A stretch of DNA of 64,000 nucleotides from Micropterix aruncella (taxonomy: Eukaryota; Arthropoda; Insecta; Lepidoptera; Micropterigidae): NCBI GenBank assembly GCA_944548615.1, contig OX155957.1, positions 8,159,597 to 8,223,596 of the forward strand, written 5' to 3'. The notes beneath the pieces were generated by a model. The model was not told the origin of the DNA. It did not search any database and saw nothing but the letters and a program-made list of their open reading frames with translations. Positions 45,001 to 60,000 of this stretch are shown piece by piece. Both the position numbers and the translations under genes were made by a program. The number at the start of each line of letters is the position of its first letter. Positions within the stretch are counted from its first letter, which is position 1.

Positions 45001-48000
45001 CATATAGCAAACATGCATTTTGAGATAAATACCTTCAAAGATTATGGTTTTATTTCTTCATATCTCATTAAAAAAGCCTTAAATGAAAGGAACTAAAACA
45101 TAAACATCTATATTGCTTACAAACATAAACATCTACTTGTTCCAATTATATGGACAAACTAAAATTAAGTACTTTTATTGTCATATATAAGCATAAATAA
45201 TGAGAGCTTGCTTTGGCGAAACAAATCGAATAGATTTTTCCTCTAATTAATCTGGCAAAATGTTCCATATCTAGACTTGCAGCTATTTGCCATAATAGCA
45301 AGATGAGGAAACGTTATAAGTTTTACTTGTACGTAGTATGTATAGTACTGATTTATACTTTACGTTATTTTTAATATACCTTTCTATCTCTCCCCCCCCC
45401 CCCCCCCTTCCCTTACTCTGCCTCCATATGAGAAAAATGCAGCTGTGGCACAGCGAAGCCACAAAGTCCCGTCGCTAGCTATCACCACTGTGATATATGA
45501 AATAAAACCAGGTTCTTGTAATATACGAAAATGACTGGAACATGGCCCTATTTATGAAAATAAATATTAAAAGTGTAAGTCCTCATAATTTATGTTATAA
45601 AAGAACAATAAACATTTTCAGTTCAATCGAGTTTTTTTTAAATTAAGAGGCCGTGCAGGCCAAAAGCTATATGAAGCATAATTTTGTGGCCTGGTTGTGG
45701 GAACACGAAAAAGAATTTTAATACAATTATGCCGGATTTTAAAAACCCGGTCCTAAAGCTATCATTTCACCAAAATGAAATTGGTAAATTATTTCCATAA
45801 ATATTGGTAAATTATTTCTGTAAATTATCTTTATTCTTTTTCCAAAAAAATAAAAACGAGCGAGATTTGTCTTGTTTTTGAAAAACCTAGAGATGATTCT
45901 CTAGGTTCTTCTTAAAAAATTCTATTTACAAGAGCGTATGGTCTATTTGCATAGTACCAAGACAGTTTTTGGAACTTCCATACAAAAAATATAAGAAAAA
46001 AATGTTTGAAATTACGTAATTTCCAGAAATGTTATGGCCAAACATTATTTTTTTTTCTATTTATTAAAGATACTTTTGAGTGATATAAATTTTTTTATTA
46101 CTGTAATCTAATTTTTACTTTATAAAAAAGTATTCATTTGATAATTTATTATATTATAATTGAAAAGCTAAATCGACTATATTAGAGGACACGCGAAGCC
46201 GAAATCGTCATTCGTAATTGGCCACTACCAATGGTGGGACGTATTCCCTTGTCGCCGCGGTATACCTATACATCTTTATGTATATATCGAAAGCGCGGGC
46301 GTGTGGCATTGCAAAAATATCTAAATTTTTAGTCGCGTCAACTCGGAAGGGAGCCCTAAAGTCTATTTTTAGCTGTGAGCTGCCACAGCTGAGAGGTTTT
46401 AACGATCCGGCTTAGCTAACAATATTATTTTTATTCAAGTCACTTGGGAAAACCTTAATTATTTTTGTAAATTTACTATTTGTAGTAAAGAACATGACCA
46501 CATCCAAAAGGGTCTACGCTCCTTGCAGCACAATTTTACATATATTAAAAAATAAAAAAACATAATTTACCAGAAATCCTGAATGTTGCTCCAATACCGG
46601 TAAAAAATTATTCTGAACGAACGCCTGCCACCGATTTTTCAGCTCCTCCGGTACTCTGATTGCGTCTAACAAATCGGGGTCATTTTCTAACAGTTTATGC
46701 AGCCCACTCAATATTAGAATTACGTGACCCATGTACCCGTGGCGAGTAGTTCGTTCACACCTAGAATGAACACAAGCAATTATTAGACAGCCAAGCAATT
46801 TCTCATTAGTTGGAACGAAATATATAAAAAAAATGTTGCTTACTCTTTTTTTTCATTGTTGTCCCATACTGTTATCAGCCTATCTATTAAATTGCACTCA
46901 AATATTAACTGAAAAAAAAGAGGAAAAAATATAAAAGGCGAAGTAATTTTTCCATGAAAAAATCAGTTGCGTCACCCCAAAACTTTCACGACAAGTAGCT
47001 TAGGATTTATAACTATACTTTATGCATGGAGCCAGGACTTTATGCATGGAGCCAAGCTCGTAACCTTCACTTCAATATTAACAAATGTTCAGTGATGACA
47101 TACACAAGATCGCCTGCTCATCTGATGTATGATTACTCCATCGCTGGATGTGTACTTCCCAGAGTGACTGAAGTCAAGGACTTGGGAGTTTTTTTCGACA
47201 CCCAGTTAAACTTTAAGGAACACATTAGGCAAGTATCTACAACTTCTTTCAAGCTTTTGGGGTTTGTGATATGGCAATCCAAACACTTCAATAATATTCA
47301 GGTTTTGCGCACGTTGTACAACTCGATTGTTATAAGTCGCATGGAAACGAATGCAGCTATTTGGAATCCGCATGAAGATACCTGTACCCTCATGCTGGAA
47401 AAGGTACAGAAATGTTTTTAAAGATTTTTGTACTTCAAGCAGTACAGATATTATCCATTTTTGTATCCGACTATAATTCTCTCTGTCTCAGAAGAGAAAT
47501 GTTGATCATGTCCTATGTTTTGAATCTAATTCGTGGTAAAACTGATAACCCTAGCTTACTAGCCAAGGTGAGTTTTTTCGTACCAAGTAATTATCTTCGT
47601 GCTCGATCGCACCATCTTTTCGCTGAGCCGTTCTCGCGCAATAACCTTACGAGGTGGAACGTGTTGGCGCGTGCTTTGCGGCGCTTAAATGAAGTTCACT
47701 CGATTGCACCAGATTTTGATATTTTTACCGCCAACCCTCAATCGTTTAAATTGCAGGCTATTAATTATTTATTCTTATATGATAGTTATTATTCTAAGTG
47801 TCATTCTATTTGTATACTTACGGTGATATTTTTATTAATTTTACTTTTCAATGCCTTGGTTTTACTGTAATGTTGATTAGTAATAAGCGAATAACAAATA
47901 AATAATAAATAAAAAAGGATTTTGAGACAATGTCACTTCGAAAAGGTGGCTGACCTGATTAAATGTGGTGACCTCATCTAGAATTTCATCACATAAAATT

Positions 48001-51000
48001 TTTTTTTGGAAATTTTATACTCGATCATTTGGGTCATTACAATCTAATGTAATTGCCCTGATGGTATGAGATATTCCAACCAAATTTTTACAATGTGATG
48101 CCCAACAAGGCATCTGTGTACCAAATGTCTTGTCTATAGTCCAATATTTCGAGACTGAAATAAGACTAACGCGCCCCCTCCTTGTATACCGATTTCAACC
48201 ACAACTTTTCAACTCTTGCCATGACCAAATGATGCCTGCTGGAGAAATTTCAGCACTCAATGGGAAGCATTTGGGTGCTATTGTCACAGTATACCAGACA
48301 GTAGCTTCCCTTAGAACAAAATTGAAATTAAAGCGAATACATCACGATGTCGTAAATGCTCAGATATGGTCGCTAGATGTCCTGCTGCTCGGGCTACGTA
48401 GATACCCGAACGCTTGAAATCGTCGCCAGCCTTTACCTGCTCGTAATGCTATCCGTTCGTGTTTGTCGGGACGAACCCCTCTGTCCACATTGCTCTCACC
48501 CTCTTCCCGCATTGCGCTGTAGCTCGAGAGCAAAGCTACTGGTTGGTATACTGTGCTGTTGTGGAGAAAATACAAACAGACAGACAGACAGACTTCTATA
48601 TGGAAATGGTCTTAATTTGTTTTTAGATTTAGCTGCACCCTTAATGACTGCAATGCGATATCGCTGATATATACCATCTATGTGAAGAGCATCCTGGAAT
48701 ACTGTTCGACGGTCTGGAGCCCATAGAAAGGCATACATTTCTCATCACTGGAGGTGATACAAAGGTTTCTGAGGTACCTGTATATGCGTACTTATGGATA
48801 CTTCCTCCCTTTTCGTAACAGCAATGCTAGTCTTTACACTTGAGCTGAGGAGAAGAAACCGAATGATTCTCCATGTGGACGGTATGATCAGTGGGAAAAC
48901 GGATAATCCGATGATTCTCCAGGTCGTGGAGCTGTACGCCTCCAGCCAATACTTTAGGGCTATAACCACCCTCTGTTGAACCCTGTGAACTACTGCACTG
49001 CGAGGGCAAATACGGTTCAATCGGGAGGGTGGTGCACCTGGTAAATGCAGTAAGACCAATCTATATATATATAAAACAAAAGTCGGGTTTGTTCGAACAC
49101 TTATAACTCGAGAATGGCTGGACCGATTTTCATGGTTTTTGATTTGTTGTATTTATCTCCGTCCCGAATAACTATTAAAAACATTGGAAAATTAAGGAAA
49201 AATAAAATAAAAGAATAAACATGTTCCCATACAAAATGTTCATGGGTTTCGTAACTGTCAAACATTTAATGTTCATCCCGTCGATACGGTAAACTCTCCC
49301 CTCAAATTAAAGAAAGTATTTAAATAAAGGTTTCGATTCGACAAGATATATACACAATATTCGGACCACAATTATTACATAGTTTAATTCAATGCTATAC
49401 TTAATTTTTGTACTTTTATATTTCTTTTAGTGTTATTATCTTAACAAAGTAGTGAACTTAATATTTATTTTGTATTCATTGCATTACTTCCATAAAATCA
49501 TAAATTAAGGTTAGCTAATCTGTAACACGACATTCATTGACCGTTAGGCGGTACAAAGTTTGCCGGGTCAGCTAGTATGTAAATATATTAAAAAGAATAA
49601 AAAAATTGCCGTTAAAAAACATGAACTATTGTATTTATAATTACTTTTATTACGGTTTTTAAAATGAAATATTTGTGGTTTATCCATATAGATAAATGTA
49701 TATTTCCGGAATGTACTCAATCAAACATTTCATTTGACACTATACAGGATATATTATTGTCAGTTTATTGACATTTGGACATGTAGACAACTACTTACTT
49801 TTTATTTGGACAGTTAAGGTATGAGATAACGATAACCCATGACACTCGGGATGAAATAACGATTCTAACAATACCACACAGTTCTAAATCGGTTGAAGCG
49901 TTTAGAAGATTATCGATTAACGTCCATTGTATACTTATTTTTATTAATTTTACTTTTCAATGCCTTGGTTTTACTGTAATGTTGATTAGTAATAAGCGAA
50001 TAATAAACAAATTGTGGAATAAAGAAACGGAAAACATACATAAATGAACCATGAACATATTACACTCCTTTTTTGTTGTGAAAAGAGATTTATCACGCAT
50101 ATCGGAAAATAGTTCATGTGAACAACAGAGCAGTGTATTAAGAGCGGAATGTAAAATCATGGTATCATATCTTTTCTCACACAAAAACTACCCGCCAAAC
50201 ATAAAACCATCTGAATTAATTTGAAAACATTTCATTTGGTCTTATATTATGCCGCTTTATGTTTGATTGGTATTTTTATGCTAGAAAAGTGACAACCGGT
50301 AATTTTATATTCTACCCTGTCTCTGGCATGAACTAATTTCGATTTTAGTTCATGAAGAAACGTAGTCAGGCCCACTCTCTATATAAATAATCAACTCACA
50401 TGTTTTAAATATAGTGGTCCGGCAACCTTAGAAAATATTGCTAGTGATATAGTTCTCTCTACGTTGGCGTGTAAAAAATTGTTCCAGCGGTGTTTGAAAA
50501 ACATGTCTAGCATGAGTCCGAAGGTGCCGAGTGCGATGAGCACTTCCGCTATCTCCAGATTCTCCAGTTTCAGCAGTTCTGGGATCAGCTTGGTGATCGC
50601 CAGGCGAGCCTCGCCCACTGCCTCCGGTATATGAGCACAAGGAGCCATCTGCAAATTTACAACAATTATGCTTTCTCCGGTAGCTCTATTGCCGCTTTTA
50701 GAAAGCTTATAAAGATACGACCTCAGCGTAACAGTTACTGAAACGGGGCATTCTGGAAAATCAGGTATCCAGTACCCTGAGGATGGACCAATTGATATGT
50801 AGCATTGTATATACATAGATCAAATACTTATTTTTTTAACAAAATGTATACTTTACGAGTATAATGATTAGGTTTTAAAAAACAGAATAGAAAGAAATGG
50901 AATTACCGTGTGCGATGGAGCAATAAGTAGCGCTTGATGAAGAAGAGGCAAATGCGGCGCAACGGCTTTTGCAGCTCTTTGCCTTTCTATTCCGTCTCCG

Positions 51001-54000
51001 TTTCCCATTTCCTCACCGCTACGAAAAAACATATATTTTTTTTAAATTACGCGCATTAAAACGATTATTACTTAAAACTAGAACACACACTCTAGTTACA
51101 ACTACTGCACGACTTCCAGCTTTAGCAGTAGACTGGGAGCTCATCGCTGCATTACCCTACACGATAAAACATATAGAATCAAACCACTCTGAGATGAAAA
51201 TTTAGTATGACGTATGAAATCAAAGACTATCGCGGTTGTTTGACTTTATAAATAGGATAAAACGAATTTACCGCGTGAAGTTTGTAGCAACCGAACTTTT
51301 AGCGACGTTGCAACCGCTGTCAGACAACGGGAGTTGCAACGTCGCCGAGATGGCGGGTGCTACAAACTTCACGCGGTAAATTCGTTTTATCCTATTTATA
51401 ATTTAGTAAGAAGTTTAAGGCGAATACATCGGTATTCTAATTTTATCATTCACTTAAGAGTGGTTTTGATAAGGCTGCCGGCACATTCGTCCTACGTAAC
51501 GCAATGTATTTATGACATCTGGCCCTTGAATTTGCACTTATCCCACGCAACATTGCATGGGATGTATATGCTTTCATGCAAATTCAAGGGCCAGACATCC
51601 CAATGCGTCCGACATCCTAAAGACCAGACGATTGTGGCACTGGCCTTAGTCTAGTACAAATTAGCTAGTCTGAAATACAATTCACAACTACTTTACTATA
51701 TTTAAAACTGCATCATTATCATGTCACAAAATACATAGATAATAAAATTAAATATTAAAATAACAACGACTACTAACTCAAACAATAAAAAAGCACCGTT
51801 TTGAGAAGGCTACTGAAACATCAGCCAAATGCTCAATCATGCAAGTTTTAAAAAAAAAATGCTATAACTTGCGAAAACAAAGCTTTATTTGGAGAATCGC
51901 GCAAATACCTCGGACCTTCGCCGTCCTCGCAAGGCGCTGCTGGATTTTTTTCAGCATTCCTCAACTTTTCGGCTAAATCAAGAAAAGCAGAGAATGGCCT
52001 ATGGGAAGTAAGGAAAAACAGTGTCAGAAAAGTGGTGTTGTGAGTCTCTGGAAGTTTACGAAATATAGAGTGAAATATGATTTGTGTGATAGTGGCGCAA
52101 TTTCCGCATCTCAAATCCTATGGCTTCAAAGAGGGGGTGAATGTGTGGTATGTGGCAAGACAGCTTTTCTAATCCTGCCACAACCAGTCGTTAGTCCGGA
52201 GTATTATGATTGGTCTGACTCCAGTCGATTAATTCCCTGGAGGCTCCGTTTGTATTTTATTTATTGCTTCGCTTTGTTAAAATTGTTCAGTTTATTCTGA
52301 AAATCGGTTACGTGATGCTGCAGCCCCATTACAAACACTCATGCCAATCAATCGCTCTTGCAATTGCCCTAATCGAAGAATAGAGGAATCTCTGATCCTC
52401 GACAATCTCTGATTCGTTACTTCGTACTATCAACGTCAATTCGTATCACATCTCGATCACTAAAATGACAGGTTGCAGCAATAGTGTCTTCACTCTCACG
52501 CTATGATTGGTTTTGAGGAAATCTCAGTGTAATAATTACTAATAGATCAAAATTAAACTTACAAGAAAGATTTTCTAAAAAAAAATATATTTTTTAAAAA
52601 TCCTCACTTTTTAAAGTTGAACATAATTCAGCGAATAGTTTTAGTCAATTTTCGAAATAATCTAGAGCTGAAAGACCGCCATCGATCAGTTGGATTTCTG
52701 TAGTTTATGATTTGAACAGCAAGAGGAAAGTGAGTGAACGGTCGTTATATTTTGATAGTAAGTGTTCATAATGTTGTTTAAAATGATTTTGCCCTTTCAC
52801 TTGTCAAAAACGATTGGATCGCGAGGATGTTTATAATAGTGCTGCTATTTGGAAGCGTTTTAGTCATCGACTACTCTGGTAAAAAGATTATGTCATAAAT
52901 GTAGTAAGTGTAAAAGTCATAAATGTATAAAGTTAAAGTCATAAATGTAGATAATTGGTTGAACATGAGTATTCTGAGGGTATCTTATAGAAGTCAATCA
53001 GGTCTCCTCGCTTTCTGTGCTACCCGGTGTAGTTAGTTCCAGGATATACAATATCTTCTCAGATGAAATTTCTTAGTGCTTGCAACGACTTTATTAAGCA
53101 TATGAAATCGAAGTGTATCGTGGTTGTTTGACATTATAAACAAGATGAAAATCACATGGTAAATTGTTATGTTGTTTTTATTACTATTATATTGTTATGT
53201 TATGTTGTTGTTACTTATGTTGTTGTTATTACAAACTGGAGTACTTCGATCAGAAAGATCCTAGGAAGAGATCTTCGCTCAGCAATCTACGGAAATACTT
53301 TCAGAAATCTACCACATCTTCGTTTTGAGCAGCGGCTAATAAAGTTGTATTAGCCGACACTCAGTAGCGGATATGGGACTGGAAGAAGAAGTATATTACG
53401 ATGACAATTTCACATGAAAATACTTACACATTGGTCATATCGTTTGACAGAGATATCAGCACTTGAATCCCGTTTACGAGGGCGATGTATCTGGTCTCCG
53501 GAGGCGTTGTGAAAATAGACTCCAGGAGCAGGTTGATGATGTTTTCCGATTCTTGATTCTTAATATCTAATTTACTATGGAGATCATTCACGCCGATTTG
53601 CTGCATTTGAATACTGCAACAAAAATTACAGTAAGTCTAGATAACTCTAGTAGAGGCGGTTTGTATTATCTCCTTATATAAATTGTAACAAAAACGGCAT
53701 ATTTTGTTGTTTTGTTTTTGCGCCTTTGTGCAGATTATGTTCGCTGCACCTGTTTTTCCATGTTTTTCCCCGTGTTTAGTTATGTTTCCTGTTGGTTTTC
53801 GCTGTTTTCATGACTTTCTCCCATATTATGACAATTAAAAGAACCATGTTTACGAAATTTCGTAAATATCATACTTTGACAGATATAACCTAAGTTTGCG
53901 AAAGTCAAAACTTCGCGCCTGTCAACCGGCTGAAGCCGAGCTCTCACGTGATTGGTCGAGGCCGCTATTTTGGCCTTCTTTTTTTCTCCTTCTCAATTTA

Positions 54001-57000
54001 ACAGCGTTCAAGCTGTTTAGACGTAATCTTCGCCGACCTTCGCCGACTTTCGATCGTAATCGTTCTATTTCGATTCAACATGGCTGGGACACAGACGCAT
54101 AGGTTCGGCTGTGAGAATTGGCGACCGCCGTAAGGAATAAGCCGGAGAGTGACCGCCTGGCGGTATAATTTGTTATGTGAAGTGTGTGACTTATCTGCTT
54201 GTGGGCACCTCTGTTTTTTTGAACAATACTGCTGCTAAATAAGTGACGAAATCGTCGCTAAATGTGACGGGACTTGCCTCCACGTCAGGGAATTTGCCTT
54301 CCTATCCGGAATTTACTATTTTTATGTGGCTGAGCACATGTGACGCGCCGACAAAATTGAAGAAAGGGTGCCTGCGGGCGAATAAACACGGATACTTTAC
54401 ATAACTTTGTGTTTCTTTTGTGCTTTAGTCTTTTGTGTGTCTGAGGAAAAGGGTTTTCTGTTGGCCAAATTCAGTGCCGATCAATATAGCCCACCCTCTG
54501 AGATCGATTTTTTTTTAGGTTAACTTTTTTTCAAAATTTCTTTCGGTTATCTTTTTTTTTTATATAATTAGTTTCCTTCTTTTTCTTTAAAAGTAGGTGG
54601 CGTCCTTTTACTTTCATTCTTTTGGGTTTTGGTGGTTTCTGCCGTGTTTCTTCTAAACACGGTAGATTAGTAATTAGAGGTTATAAAATTGTTATTTTTA
54701 ATTTATTTTATTTCACATTATTCATTATCATTATTCTTTTAATATTAATACAAAGAATGAGCAACTTAGAAGTACACTAAAACGTATTTGAGTAAGTACC
54801 TTAGTATTAAAGGCAGAGATCTGTCATTTGCTTTAATTTGATAAATTGAATTATTGTTTTTTTTTCTTTGTTTTGTTTAACCCTCTGTGTAAGAGGTGGG
54901 GTATAACACACCCCGGCAATTAAAAACTCGTAATAATTCTTAAACTAAAGGCCGCGCGAGTTTGTTTTCTCAGTAGCTGCAAATGCGAAGTTGCCGTTTC
55001 GATTAGTGCAATTCTTTCCGTCCGGCATCAGTCTCAGAGCGTGAGACACGCGAGTAAAGTGCGCTTGGGTATCACACCCCATCTTGAGATTTTGAAAATC
55101 ATATAGGATCTGATTTTGAAACTGATCTTTTATAAGGGCTATCTTCCCAGATAGAACTATGCGGTTATGACTTTTAGCAAAATGACACCGACTCATATTA
55201 CAGTCGATAAGGATCACTTTAAAAAGTGCCCTGCATGAATGAGTTAATCAAAGCCAAATCAAAAATATTATACGCACCTCTGGCTTAAATTTTCTCTATG
55301 TAATAATTCCCCAGACTGTATTATATCACTCAGCAGCTGCGATGCGTTCGCCGACTGATAAGACAGTAGTCTCCGTCGCATCACCGCCATTCTCTCTTTG
55401 TCGTCTTCCTCGTTTTTGTTCGGGCGAACCTCCGCCTTCTCTGCGACCTCGGTTTCGGGTTCGCTCTCAGTCTTGGGTGCTTCTACCTGCTCGTCCCCCG
55501 CATCGGCATCTGCCGTGGAGCAGTTATCCGCTTTGTCTGTGGAATTTAAATGTGTGGCCGTTTCGTCGTCGTCGGTCGTGGTATCCGGCAGCACCTCATC
55601 CTCAATGACCCAAGGAATGGGCCGAATGGGACAGAAGCTGACGGTCTTGTGCGTCCCACACAGGATCTGAATGAGCTGCTCGATGCACCCCTGCGACTCC
55701 AGCCACTAAAAGAAAGGCCGAAAATAAACGACACGCCGCGGCCCTCAAAATTGAATTGAAAATAATTAAGATGAAAAATAAAGAGAATAAGGGGTCCAGC
55801 ACACTTGTCCTATGTAAGCAACGTCTGCAATGCATTATTGACATCTGGCCCATGAATTTGCATGAAAGCAGACGCACTTATCCCGCACAATGCTGCGTGA
55901 AACAAGTATGTCTGCTTTCGTGCAAATTCAAGGGCCAGATGTCATAATGCGTTGCGTATGCGGCGTACGCGGGACGAGTATGGCGATGGCCTAAAAATAG
56001 GTCTACATTTGTTGATTTCTAAACGGTGTCACAGATGAATTACAAAACGGAGAGAAGTGTGCTGATATTTTTCAGAATTCCGGCGCTAAGAGGCGGCACA
56101 AATCTTCGAGGTCACAACAAAAAACTCAACCGTACAAAATTTTAATCTAATCCTCTTAAGAACGTTCTGCCAAATAGAGTGGTGGACATGTGGAATAAAC
56201 TACCATTTGAAGTGATTAGTGCAATCTCTGTCAATCAATTTAAAAACAGACTTGATTTATTAAAAACTTGTTAATACTGTTTACATTATATTGTTAATAT
56301 TGTTTAGCTTTACAAGATCTGATCTGAACGTATCAGCAAAGCTGCCTGTCCAGAATAAATAATAATAATAATAACAAGAAACGCAAAACATTAAGAGACA
56401 CAGACAGAATTTAAAACTTCGAAAGATAAAATCTGTCTCTTCCATTATTTAGCGTATAACAAAAAAAAATGCATTTTATTTCCTATTGAGAATAGACCTT
56501 TAAAATGTACGAAAAGAATAGACGAGAAGATGCACTAGCAAGAGTAGAAAAATGTTTAAAGCAAGAAAGCTATGGCTTATGACATATTTGATTCGCACAT
56601 GCAACTATGTTCCGTTTTGCAAAACATCCGTATTGAAATATTAACATTATATATACAATCTGAAAAGTAAATGACCACAGCTACAGTTCTCCCGATTTCC
56701 AGAATTTTCAATACGATATTTCACATCATGTTAATTTTGCAGTTTATAAAAAGAAACAGCAAACTGTAGCTTTTTTACTTTCCATCATGTATACCTAATT
56801 ATATATTATGTAGAATAGAAAATTCTTATCTTATCTAAGTATATTAACTAGACTGATTCATTTTAGAGTTATGTTATTGCAATCTAATGCTGACGTAAAT
56901 GATAAAAAAGGTGTCGATAGCCGAGCATCCTCATATTGTATCTGTCGAAAGCTGAATGCTCGCGCTTCTAATTCGATAAATTTATCTGTGGGTGTATCAA

Positions 57001-60000
57001 TAAAAAATATAAAAAAATATCAGAATTTGTGAAATTTACCAATAGACTTTAGATTTCAAATAACCTTCCACCGCAGTTAGATAATAGAAGAGCAATTTCG
57101 GAAACCTATCTCAAGACAGCACACTTCTGACAGGAGTAATTAAAGTGAAATGATATGGAGACGAAAGTAAGAATATAAAATGACGATTAAATTAATGACG
57201 AGACCTACCCGTGCAAAACTATCACGGACAGATATGGCGTTTCTGGCTTTACTGTAGACTTTTCGGTACAACCGCAATCCGCTCGATAACCAGGGGTGCT
57301 CGACTAACCCTACATCCTGAATACATAGCAAGAATTACAAACCATGCAATAATGCATATTTCACAGAGCCTCCTCATTCACAAAAGTAAGATTAGGTGTT
57401 TCGCTATCCGATGTGAATAAACGATATTATATATTGAATTCTTTTTATTTTTGTGTATAATTCGGTCAGTCGGACAATAGTTCGGATAATAAGTCGGTCG
57501 ATTAGAACACGAGTTTCTGTTTTGTTACAAAACGCCATGCAACCGCTTGAAGGTTAACCCTGTTGCAGCGCAATCCGCTGGATTAAATTCTTAAATTTTT
57601 CACATCTATAGTTGCCACAATCGCAGCGCTACTTCCCTCTCAAACAACGCTGTTGAATGTCCCAATAATTGGACACTTAACCCTTAGAAAGCCAGCCATG
57701 GGAACGAAAGTCATGACAGAATGTTTTCAACCCTTGAAAATTTGTTTGTAGGGAGCGTTAGCGTTCGCATACTAACATATAATGGTAGCTTATTCAATCA
57801 CTTTTACCACTTATAACTGCATAAATTGTATAAATACAAAGATCGGCCGACCGCAAACTATCGCAACAGAAAACCACCAATCGGTGGTATAGGCATTCTA
57901 GTGGTTAACCAGTTTCAATGCTAACAATATTCCCCATAGTTCCAACCTGGGTAGCATCATCCTTCCAATAGTCACTTTCGACTTTCCGACCGATGCACGT
58001 TTCTTTCTAGTTGATTACTTTCTTGAGATTCTAAGAAACTATTTGTCAGTAAGCAACATGGAAAAAAATCACCAAAATGCATTAGAAATCAGCGGCAGGA
58101 TCTACGCAAGAAGCTTTAGAAATAACAATAACGTGTGTGGATAACTCTTATGGACAGATGGGATAGGGTATTCCAAATTATTGTCACACTTTTCTCATTT
58201 AAAGTTATTTGTCTCAGTCGTGTATTCAGTAGATGACATGTCAATTATGTAATGGATAAAACCGGCACAACGTCACCATTAGCTTCTTCTGATTTACTTT
58301 GCATTTTAGAAATCTAGCAGCATCTCCTGGGTTCAACCGCCGTGATAAATGCTTACGGTTATTAAACAAGATGCATTCCTCGTCGCAAGTGACATTCCGA
58401 TTCAGAATCACTTCATTTCAGTGTAGGTCAGTAAAAAAATGCAAGCGTCAATGCGTTTCACAGCTGGTCATTTAGCCATATAGTATCCACTTTTTGAGCT
58501 TCTTCGCTTTGCCGATTTTCCTCAAATGACTCAATATGTTTTGTCACTTACATGAAGGCTGTAGTTTGCAACGGATCCGCTTTAGCTATCGGTTTTAATG
58601 TATCATTAACATGCACAAGTGAAAATATCAAAGCAAAAACAAACGTCAGAAAGATATATGACTAACTGATTTTGAAAAAAATAAATAACATTGCTTTGAA
58701 TCAAATTTACCTGAAGTTATTCAAGTTTTAAGTAGTTAGTGTGATACAACAGCAAATACATAGGTAATGTCCATGAGACCCATGATGATGGACTGACAAA
58801 AAAATCGGTTGTGCTACCACAAAATTTCCCGGAAAATAGCCAGGGACTAATGAAAGAATTTAAAGCGTGATCTCCCTTTGGAAAGGAGCTTGACCTGATT
58901 GAAAGGTCAAGACAGTGACGAGCGCGGATAGTGATTGCAACGCTTCAAAAACGTTTGATTCAATCGTTTACCTAAATATACTGACCAACGAAAATTAACT
59001 GTGATTTCAGCCCAACAAGAAATCTGTGAATCAATTTCAAGTCCATAAGTCCAATATTTTAAAATTGAAAGGTGACTAGTACGCCACCTGGTGGACCGAT
59101 TTCAACCATAACCTTTTCAACTCTTGTCATGTTGAAAAGATGCCTGCATGTTGAATTTCAGCTCAATTGATTAAGCATTTGGGCGCTATCGTGGAGGAAT
59201 ACACACAGACAGACTTTTATATGGAAATGGTCTCAATCATCTCAGGGAAGCTCAAAATAGATAATTTTATCTGTAACTCGAAAAAAATGCACGTTGACAA
59301 TACTTTCCCTTCTTGTTAGTTGGTAAGCCGGGAAAGAAAAAATAACAGCGTGGCGGGCTTCCTGCGAGCTTAGATGAAAACGAGCAAACATTCCGAGATT
59401 TCCTGGCAGTCAATCGCTCCTCAAAGTATTAGTAATAAAAACAGTATTCAATATTCAATAAAGTATTCAATATTAGTAATAAAAACAATTATTGCAAAAT
59501 ATAACTTCAACAAAAAATATAACAAAATGTTTACCTCAATCATATTTTTCCTAACTTCTGGGTCGACTAGTATCATGTGTCTCAGAGTATCCATGATGGC
59601 CGAAGTTCCGATGTTCATTAGTAAAGCTGGCAAGAAGGATGGACGATTTTTAAAGTGCTCCAGAACCCGTAAGCAAGTCATTTGATGAGTGTAGCAATCC
59701 TGAAAGTATCAATGGAGACCATTGGAGATTTTTTGCAAGCACTTTTGAGAAAACAGCTTGTAAATGCCAATAAGCAAACTTTTCAGGGCACGTGAAAAAA
59801 ACTGAATAGGTTCGGTCACGAGATGTTTTTTTAGTTGTGAAAATAGGAGAAAATTGAAAAAAAAATACTTTACTGTATTAACCATTAAAACCGTCAAGAG
59901 TTAAGTTGTTTGCGAGGAATCACTACTAAGCTAGTAAGAGGATAAAATTACGGGATAAAATCATCAACTCATGCCTACGAGATGCCACTGCAATGAGAAT

